A stretch of 64,000 bases of DNA, taken from positions 45,616-109,615 of IMG/VR virus record IMGVR_UViG_3300035703_000033. One strand, 5' to 3'. A model generated the notes under the pieces. That model did no database searches, was not told the origin of the DNA, and saw nothing but the letters and a program-made list of their open reading frames with translations. How positions within the stretch are numbered: the stretch's first letter is position 1; each line of letters starts with the position of its first letter. Below, one piece after another: positions 59,210 through 64,000 of this stretch. The stretch is from a virus. A program made the position numbers and the translations under genes.

Positions 59210-59362
59210 ATGCCTTGGAATATTAAGCAGGGTGCAGCTGGTTGCAATGGGTATGCAGTTGTAAAAGATGATGGAAAACTAGTTGGCTGTCATGACTCTG
59301 AAACAAAAGCTAAAGCTCACTTAAGAGCATTATACGCTAGCGAAAACAAGAAAGAAAATTAA
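59210..59362 (+). CDS. small MPW/GCH-motif protein (50 aa)
   Basis: A 50-residue protein MPWNIKQGAAGCNGYAVVKD followed by GKLVGCHDSETKAKAHLRAL and YASEN. This sequence pattern (PW, AVVKDDG, GCH, a helix ending RALYASE) is found as an N-terminal or independent domain in many actinophage proteins, sometimes linked with head proteases. Here it is free-standing, just before the second GT60-like gene. Good AGGAG Shine-Dalgarno. Confidence 0.7.
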   Translation: MPWNIKQGAAGCNGYAVVKDDGKLVGCHDSETKAKAHLRALYASENKKEN

Positions 59363-60356
59363 AATTTCAAAAATATTTATTGCCATAACAAGCGCTAATG
59401 AAAAAGACTTAAAGCAAACTGTTTTGAGTGCTATAAAAAACTCAGATGATCCAGACAGTTTAGTTTTTGGTATTTTTGATTTATGTATGAATGGGTTCCC
59501 GCAAACAGATTTTACAGAATTTAAAAACGTTATATATATGCCAATGATTTTTAGCGGTACCCAAGGAATAGGATTAGCCCGACTTATAACATCTTCTATA
59601 ATAACTCCAGATTGTGATTATGTTTTACAGCTTGATTCTCATATGTTGTTTACTAAATCTTGGGATACAAAAATAAAAAATAGATATAAGGATTTAGAAT
59701 CTAAATATAACAAACCAATAATAAGTTCAAGATGTAATTATTGGGAATACGATAATGAAATGAATATAGTTGTAGATGGTAAAGTTGTTGAAGATATATA
59801 TAATTTTGAGTATAATAGTAATTCTCCTGTTTCAAAGTTAGTCTTTAAAGACTACCAGACTTCTTTATTTCAAGACGGATACCCAACTATAACTGGGATC
59901 GATACTGAAGAAATGGTATATGCTGAGCATAGCTTGATATCCGCACAGTTTACATTTAGTAGGCCAGATCTGTACTCAGAAATAGTTCATGACCCCAGAC
60001 TTCCTTGGGGAGGAGATGAGCCAATATATTCTCTAAGGGCATGGACAAGAGGCTATCAAATGTTTTCAATTCAAGATACAATATGTTTTCACTATAATAA
60101 GAACACCATGACTGCTGGTTATAATAAAGATAATCAAGAGGATTGGAGAAATTTAAAAAATAATGATAATAGGCTTTTTAAGCTATATCAAAAAAGATAT
60201 AATGATGGGCTGACTATAATGAAAGACATATTGCTTGGAAACTATTTGGGGTATTGGGGAGCTGAGTCTCTATCAGAATTAAAAGATTTTGAAAGTGCTT
60301 GCGGTATTAGTTTTAACGATTTTTATTCTACCAAAAAATCTGCTTTTATGATATAA
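59358..60356 (+). CDS. GT60-like polypeptide GlcNAc-transferase (copy 2)
   Basis: A GT60-like (PF11397-type) transferase: KIFIAITSANEKDLKQTVLS (GT-A entry strand and helix), YMPMIFSGTQGIGLARLITS, DYVLQLDSHMLFTKSWDTKI (DSH metal/sugar site) and PWGGDEPIYSLRAWTRGYQM followed by FHYNK. The conserved N-terminus lies upstream of the first canonical start (TTG 59424), in a frame open from 59325 but without ATG/GTG/TTG. Translation may begin at ATT 59358 or 59364 coupled to the preceding stop, or by +1 frameshifting from the small gene. Substrate unknown; see the copy at 31.96 kb. Confidence 0.75.
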   Translation: MKISKIFIAITSANEKDLKQTVLSAIKNSDDPDSLVFGIFDLCMNGFPQTDFTEFKNVIYMPMIFSGTQGIGLARLITSSIITPDCDYVLQLDSHMLFTKSWDTKIKNRYKDLESKYNKPIISSRCNYWEYDNEMNIVVDGKVVEDIYNFEYNSNSPVSKLVFKDYQTSLFQDGYPTITGIDTEEMVYAEHSLISAQFTFSRPDLYSEIVHDPRLPWGGDEPIYSLRAWTRGYQMFSIQDTICFHYNKNTMTAGYNKDNQEDWRNLKNNDNRLFKLYQKRYNDGLTIMKDILLGNYLGYWGAESLSELKDFESACGISFNDFYSTKKSAFMI

Positions 60357-60357
60357 T
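60349..60357 (+). promoter_or_regulatory. extended -10 promoter for Hsp20 gene
   Basis: TGATATAAT (TATAAT 60352-60357) near the end of the transferase gene. The leader begins with a hairpin TTAGGT...ACCTAA (60362-60384), then AAAGGAGG before the ATG. Confidence 0.55.
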
Positions 60358-60414
60358 AACTTTAGGTTGCCGAATGGGACCTAATTTAATTTATTCGCTT
60401 AAAGGAGGAATAAA

Positions 60415-60831
60415 ATGGTAACACAGTTTGCCATGGATCTTTTTAATGATCCATTTTTTATAGGCTTTAACAGAGAGTTAAATCGCCTAAATCATGCACA
60501 TAAAATCAATTCACAATCATACCCACCATATGATCTTCTAAAATTAGATGAAGATACATATAGAATTTCTATTGCTGTTGCAGGTTTTTCAAAAGATGAT
60601 ATTGATGTTTCTGTTGATAATGGAACATTAGTTATCAAGGGTGAAATTGTTGAGGTAACAGATGCTGAAGTTGTTCATAAGGGAATTGCAGGTCGTAAAT
60701 TCACACGATCATTTGCCCTTGGTGAATATATGGAAGTAACTGGTGCAGAAATGAAGGATGGTATGCTACATATAAATGTAGATCGTATTATTCCAGAAGA
60801 AAAAAAGCCAAAGACAATTAAAATTAAGTAA
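60415..60831 (+). CDS. Hsp20 small heat-shock protein
   Basis: A 138-aa alpha-crystallin domain chaperone: N-terminal FNDPFFIGFNRELNRL, PPYDLLKLDEDTYRISIAVA, GFSKDDIDVSVDNGTLVIKG, GIAGRKFTRSFALGEYMEVT and GMLHINVDRIIPEE. The GxLxI-type motif (GMLHI) and the C-terminal IKI tail of the family are present. It would hold unfolding proteins during infection or protect phage proteins; similar chaperones occur in cyanophages. Strong Shine-Dalgarno. Confidence 0.92.
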   Translation: MVTQFAMDLFNDPFFIGFNRELNRLNHAHKINSQSYPPYDLLKLDEDTYRISIAVAGFSKDDIDVSVDNGTLVIKGEIVEVTDAEVVHKGIAGRKFTRSFALGEYMEVTGAEMKDGMLHINVDRIIPEEKKPKTIKIK

Positions 60832-60839
60832 GGTATAAT
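60811..60839 (+). promoter_or_regulatory. promoter for dioxygenase gene
   Basis: AAGACA (60811-60816), 17-bp spacer, TATAAT (60834-60839). The leader carries a 7-bp stem TAAGCAC/GTGTTTA (60842-60863) near the start point. Confidence 0.5.
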
Positions 60840-60888
60840 GGTAAGCACCTGAGTAAGTGTTTAAACTGCTCCATAAAGAGAGGACAGT

Positions 60889-61452
60889 ATGAATATAATT
60901 AATCATTCCGAAAGCATCTGGGAGTATCAAGACGTACACGATTCTATAGATGGTTTACTCGGCAATTTGATGTCTGGGTATTGGATGGATTATACTAATG
61001 TTGGCGGAGGCAATACTATTATTGGAGCCTCTACTGGACTTCATCCAGACTCTAAATACTATCATGAAGTTTTAAAAATTTTTACTAATTGCTTTACTGA
61101 TTATTTAAATAAAAAAGATATAGATATACCAATGGAAAATCTAGATGTGATGCCTATTCCAGATAGGGATTGGTTAGAGCAAAAATATTTTACAGTTAGA
61201 AGATATGACCCAGGCTCAGTAATGTTTCCACACGAAGATTATGGAGTTCCGTTGAGGCCAAAATATACAGCACTTCTTTATTTTAATGATAACTATGAAG
61301 GTGGAGAGATAGCTTTTCCAGACAAAAACATTTCCATAAAGCCTAAAAGAGGATCAGTAATAATTTTTCCAAGCATAACAATGCACGAAGTTAAGTTAAT
61401 GATAAGTGGTCAAAGATATTTGACATCATGCTACCTTTACGAAAAGAATTAA
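60889..61452 (+). CDS. 2OG-Fe(II) dioxygenase, prolyl-4-hydroxylase-like
   Basis: A 187-aa dioxygenase. Iron ligands H-E-D in VMFPHEDYGVP (about nt 61231) and a distal His in SITMHEVKLM (about 61382). The core strand ALLYFNDNYEGGEIAFP and turn KRGSVIIFPS are nearly identical in pattern to the 832-1446 gene. The position of the usual Arg is Ser/Thr (QRYLTSCYLY); a preceding Arg may replace it. Own promoter with a leader hairpin and GAGAGG ribosome-binding site. Substrate unknown. Confidence 0.85.
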   Translation: MNIINHSESIWEYQDVHDSIDGLLGNLMSGYWMDYTNVGGGNTIIGASTGLHPDSKYYHEVLKIFTNCFTDYLNKKDIDIPMENLDVMPIPDRDWLEQKYFTVRRYDPGSVMFPHEDYGVPLRPKYTALLYFNDNYEGGEIAFPDKNISIKPKRGSVIIFPSITMHEVKLMISGQRYLTSCYLYEKN

Positions 61453-61453
61453 T

Positions 61454-61630
61454 ATGCCAAGATATGAGTATGCATGTATTGAATGTGATTTTGGTATGGA
61501 AGTAACAAAGTCTTTTTCAGAAGCTGATTCTATTGAAATGTGTGAAAAATGTGGAAGCGTAATGAATAAAGTTTATAGCACATTTGGAATACAGTTCAAG
61601 GGCGGCGGCTTCTACTCAACTGGTGGTTAA
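61454..61630 (+). CDS. FmdB-family zinc-ribbon protein (58 aa)
   Basis: A 58-residue protein with the FmdB zinc-ribbon pattern: MPRYEYACIECDFGMEVTKS, then MCEKCGSVMNKVYSTFGIQF and a C-terminal KGGGFYSTGG. Four Cys in two C-x2-C pairs. FmdB-type proteins occur widely in bacteria and phages as putative regulators; the terminal KGGGFY-T motif is diagnostic. It follows the dioxygenase gene by one base. Confidence 0.88.
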   Translation: MPRYEYACIECDFGMEVTKSFSEADSIEMCEKCGSVMNKVYSTFGIQFKGGGFYSTGG

Positions 61631-61643
61631 CTAAATCCTTCAA

Positions 61644-61652
61644 TGATATAAT
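61644..61652 (+). promoter_or_regulatory. extended -10 promoter for the PA14 gene
   Basis: TGATATAAT (TATAAT 61647-61652) after the FmdB gene. No good -35. The start point would be at the edge of the palindrome at 61656. Confidence 0.55.
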
Positions 61653-61655
61653 TAA

Positions 61656-61678
61656 CTTGTTATAAAAGTTATAACAAG
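61656..61678 (+). promoter_or_regulatory. 10-bp-arm palindrome in leader of the PA14 gene
   Basis: CTTGTTATAA-aag-TTATAACAAG: perfect 10-bp arms and 3-nt spacer at the expected transcription start. As DNA it is a good operator; as RNA it forms a hairpin whose right arm touches the AAGGAG ribosome-binding site (61676-61681). Confidence 0.7.
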
Positions 61679-61688
61679 GAGTTATCAG

Positions 61689-63725
61689 TTGACTAGGACT
61701 AAAGCATGGAGACTATCATTAGCCACAATTTTGGGATTTGGTTGGCTATTTCTAACTCCTGCCTATAGTGATGATCCACTAAGCTTAGCAGCTCAAGAGA
61801 TACAAAAATTAAACAATAGTGTAAATGATTTAAGCTATAAAGATGAGTTTAATTCTTTAATAAATATAGCAGAATCTAAATATAATGATGCAGTTAATGC
61901 AAAAACTGCTAAAAATAACGCATTTGCTGCATATGATACAGCAGTTGAAAATGAAGCAGCAGCGCTATCCACAAGAGATGCTGCACAGGTAGCAGTAGAT
62001 GGCCAGACCGTAGTGGTTGCAACAGCTTTAACTAATAAAAATAATGCTCAAGATTCTTTAGATATAGCAAACATAAATCTTCAAACAATTCAATCTGCAA
62101 TTCAAAATGCTGGCAGTTCAGGACTTCAATATACAGTATATCATCTTGTCAGGGGATTTAATGGAGTGGCAATTCCTGACGCATATATATGCAGCGGAAC
62201 GTGGAACTCTAACTCTATGAATCTACCAATTTGTGGGTATTATGAAGATATCGTTGTAAAGTTTACTGGACAAATAACTGTACCGTCTCATTGGACAGAA
62301 ACAAAGTTTGCAGGCTACACAGATGATGGCTTTAGAATGTACATTAACGGGCAAATTGCAATCAATAATTGGGTGGAGCAAGGGGCAACCTGGAGTCCCT
62401 ATTCCCCAATATATAATGTAACTAATGACAAGACTTTTGACGTAGAAATTTGGTGGTATAACGGTGGAGGCCCAGGATCCTATCATTTGGGCTGGGCAAT
62501 CCCTGGAGGATGGACTGGTGCAGGATGTGACTATACTGGAGGATGGGGAGTAGGTTTTAGTTGTAACTTAAACACATTTTCACATGGGTCTGGGCCAACA
62601 CAAGCACAAATTAATGAATATAACTCTGCATTAGAAGCACAGCAGGATGCACAAACAAATTATAATAATAAGCTTGCTATATACAATCAAGAAGTTCAAA
62701 ACCTCACAAGCCTTACACAAAACCTAACAACGGCTAATCAAAACCTAACAACGGCACAAACAAACCTAACAACTTCCCTAGCAAATAAAAATAATGCAAT
62801 AGCAACATATGATCAATCTATTATTGATTTAAATAATTCTATTGCTGATGCTTGGGATTATTATGAAGAACAAAAAGCAAGAGAAATTGCTACTGCATTA
62901 GCTCAAGCCGCCGCTGCTGCTGCAAATCAACCAGCTCCAGAGCCAAGTCCTGAAGTCACTATTGAGCCTTCTCCTCAACCATCTCCTGAGCAAACAGAAC
63001 AAGTTGATCCCACTCCAGAGCCAACGCCTGAAACCACAAATGAGGCGACTCCAGAGCCAAGCCCTGAGCCTGAGACTTCTCCAGAGCCTGAACCAGAGCC
63101 TTCACCTCAGCCAACGGATACAGATCCAGCCCCAACTCCTGAACCAGAGCCAGCTCCTGAACCAACTTTGGAAGAAACACAAGACAATGTTATCATAAAA
63201 GATGAAGACTTGAAAGAACTCATCCCAGAAAAAGGGGAGGGAACTGCAGAGGATCTTTCTGGAGTTATAGCTAATTTAACAAGTAAGGATAATAAATTAG
63301 TTAAATTAAGTACAGAGCAAATTGCTGCTGTTAGTAAAACTCTAATTGCCTTAACAAATGAAGCAAAGGCTGAGGTTGCACAAGATCTTGGAATTAAAGC
63401 AACTGAAGTTGCTGTAATTGCAGAGGCAATGAAATCTAATCCAGAATTGGCTACAGCGTTTGTTGAGTTTAAAGATAGAGAGGCAGAAGCAGGAGACTCC
63501 GCAATGCCCTACACACTAGCTGATGCAACTACAGAGGTACAAACGGAAGCATTTTTGGCGGATCCAATAGGAGCAATTTTAAATATAGATTTGAGTAAAG
63601 TTTTAAACCCATCTGAATGGGGTAAAGATATGACTGATGACCAACGAGAAAAAGCACAGGAAGTTGTAGTCCCAGTAATTATCGCATCAAATATTGTGGC
63701 AGCAGCCATGACTAGGAGGATATAA
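61689..63725 (+). CDS. secreted PA14-domain protein with Pro-rich spacer
   Basis: A 678-aa exported protein. TTG start after AAGGAG; a signal peptide (TKAWRLSLATILGFGWLFLT, cleavage near PAYS-DDP). Coiled coils at about 35-135 and 290-395. A PA14 carbohydrate-binding domain at about 148-275 (YHLVRGFNGVAIPDAYICSG, FAGYTDDGFRMYINGQIAIN, SYHLGWAIPGGW). Pro-rich spacer with PEPSPEP-type repeats at about 412-497, then an acidic/helical region and a hydrophobic C-terminus (VVVPVIIASNIVAAAMTRR) that may anchor it. A phage protein placed on the host surface or virion; could mediate exclusion, adhesion or lysis control. The spacer is a candidate for hydroxylation/glycosylation. Confidence 0.8.
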   Translation: MTRTKAWRLSLATILGFGWLFLTPAYSDDPLSLAAQEIQKLNNSVNDLSYKDEFNSLINIAESKYNDAVNAKTAKNNAFAAYDTAVENEAAALSTRDAAQVAVDGQTVVVATALTNKNNAQDSLDIANINLQTIQSAIQNAGSSGLQYTVYHLVRGFNGVAIPDAYICSGTWNSNSMNLPICGYYEDIVVKFTGQITVPSHWTETKFAGYTDDGFRMYINGQIAINNWVEQGATWSPYSPIYNVTNDKTFDVEIWWYNGGGPGSYHLGWAIPGGWTGAGCDYTGGWGVGFSCNLNTFSHGSGPTQAQINEYNSALEAQQDAQTNYNNKLAIYNQEVQNLTSLTQNLTTANQNLTTAQTNLTTSLANKNNAIATYDQSIIDLNNSIADAWDYYEEQKAREIATALAQAAAAAANQPAPEPSPEVTIEPSPQPSPEQTEQVDPTPEPTPETTNEATPEPSPEPETSPEPEPEPSPQPTDTDPAPTPEPEPAPEPTLEETQDNVIIKDEDLKELIPEKGEGTAEDLSGVIANLTSKDNKLVKLSTEQIAAVSKTLIALTNEAKAEVAQDLGIKATEVAVIAEAMKSNPELATAFVEFKDREAEAGDSAMPYTLADATTEVQTEAFLADPIGAILNIDLSKVLNPSEWGKDMTDDQREKAQEVVVPVIIASNIVAAAMTRRI

Positions 63726-63922
63726 TGAAAATAATAAAGGGCTTTATAAATTGGCTCTGGGAAGCAATTAAGGAGAGTATTGCTCAGGTTTGGACCCTCC
63801 TTGGATTCTTTATTGCCTGGCTTACCCTGACTGGAACAGCTCAAGACGTGGTTGGAGTAGCAACCATAGCAGCCACTGTTATATGGCTACTAACAATACC
63901 TCTTCGAAAAGAAGAGGAATAA
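63725..63922 (+). CDS. small membrane protein, holin candidate
   Basis: A 65-aa protein with two hydrophobic helices (VWTLLGFFIAWLTLTGTAQD; VVGVATIAATVIWLLTIPL), an amphipathic start (KGFINWLWEAIKESI) and a short charged tail (RKEEE). Size and topology suit a class II holin, but no lysin gene is visible in the window, so the role is uncertain. ATG shares a base with the PA14 gene stop, so it is coexpressed with the secreted protein. Confidence 0.6.
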   Translation: MKIIKGFINWLWEAIKESIAQVWTLLGFFIAWLTLTGTAQDVVGVATIAATVIWLLTIPLRKEEE

Positions 63923-63923
63923 A

Positions 63924-63932
63924 TGCTATAAT
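63924..63932 (+). promoter_or_regulatory. extended -10 promoter, likely leaderless start
   Basis: TGCTATAAT (TATAAT 63927-63932), with the ATG of the lipoprotein gene 6 nt downstream and no Shine-Dalgarno sequence. Same arrangement as at 2106-2121. Confidence 0.55.
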
Positions 63933-63938
63933 CTAACT

Positions 63939-64000
63939 ATGAAAAAATTAATTAGTATTGCCACGGCAGGCGTAGTAATGCTATCATTGACTAGTTGCGG
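63939..64000 (+). CDS. lipoprotein (3'-partial)
   Basis: Only the first 20 residues are in the window: MKKLISIATAGVVMLSLTSC followed by G. This is a complete lipoprotein signal peptide: KK charge, a hydrophobic stretch and a lipobox LTSC with the cysteine to be lipidated. The protein would be anchored in the host membrane. The gene continues past the window end. Confidence 0.7.
   Translation, partial: MKKLISIATAGVVMLSLTSC

Noticed and set aside
62700-62790. Repeated ACCTAACAAC units in the PA14 gene
   Set aside because: They encode LTT-x-NQNLTT coiled-coil repeats in frame; a protein-level repeat, not a separate DNA element.

Overview
The window is an AT-rich, very compact stretch of tailed-phage genome. 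Every gene I can support lies on the + strand, most neighbours overlap by 1-20 bases or abut, and GTG/TTG starts are common. Portal, prohead protease, HK97-type capsid, neck genes, a frameshifted tail-chaperone pair, a 2,164-residue tape measure and a long series of minor tail proteins show a siphovirus-like virion with a long flexible tail (inferred). No integrase or repressor was recognised. The host is not shown directly. AT richness, extended -10 promoters, likely leaderless mRNAs and the gene set would fit a phage of a low-GC aquatic bacterium, possibly a freshwater actinobacterium; that is a hypothesis.

Layout. 0-2.1 kb: three 2-oxoglutarate/Fe(II) dioxygenase-fold genes, the first cut by the window edge and the third degenerate. 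2.1-3.8 kb: a LamG-like structural protein. 3.9-13.1 kb: portal, protease-scaffold, capsid, neck proteins, major tail protein and tail chaperones, punctuated by two strong terminators after the capsid and tail-tube genes. 13.1-31.3 kb: tape measure, baseplate and fibre proteins, ending in a 1,212-aa fibre with five InlB-type repeats and poly-threonine/cysteine-rich modules. 31.3-34.0 kb: small virion-associated genes and a GT60-like polypeptide GlcNAc-transferase homologue. 34.05 kb: a strong promoter with an inverted repeat and a terminator-like hairpin opens the replication region (34.1-50.6 kb): phosphoesterase, DnaB-type helicase, primase, single-strand-binding protein, a complete DnaE polymerase with PHP domain, MazG-like protein, RecA, PD-(D/E)XK and RuvC nucleases, a kinase-nucleotidyltransferase fusion, zinc-ribbon and DUF2061 proteins. 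50.6-53.2 kb: terminase small and large subunits. 53.2-64 kb: four tRNAs (CAT, TCT, GTT, TAA) and an accessory module with quinone oxidoreductase, SGNH hydrolases, carbamoyltransferase, two dioxygenases, a second GT60-like enzyme, Hsp20, FmdB, a secreted PA14 protein, a small membrane protein and the start of a lipoprotein.

Most notable idea. Two GT60-like enzymes sit in a genome that also carries at least five intact prolyl-hydroxylase-like dioxygenases. In eukaryotes GT60 enzymes add GlcNAc to hydroxyproline of Skp1 or to threonines of trypanosome mucins. One phage enzyme lies just downstream of a fibre with poly-Thr linkers, and a secreted protein has Pro-rich repeats. This suggests a phage-encoded hydroxylation/O-glycosylation system for its own fibres or surface proteins, perhaps further decorated by the carbamoyltransferase and SGNH enzymes.

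Other points: a CCCAAAC slippery heptamer joining the two tail chaperones; seven genes whose start codon lies 6-9 nt after a -10 box; a 10-bp-arm palindrome in the leader of the PA14 gene; several mini-genes (25-58 aa) that fill every gap; and a GT60-like gene whose conserved N-terminus lacks a canonical start codon.
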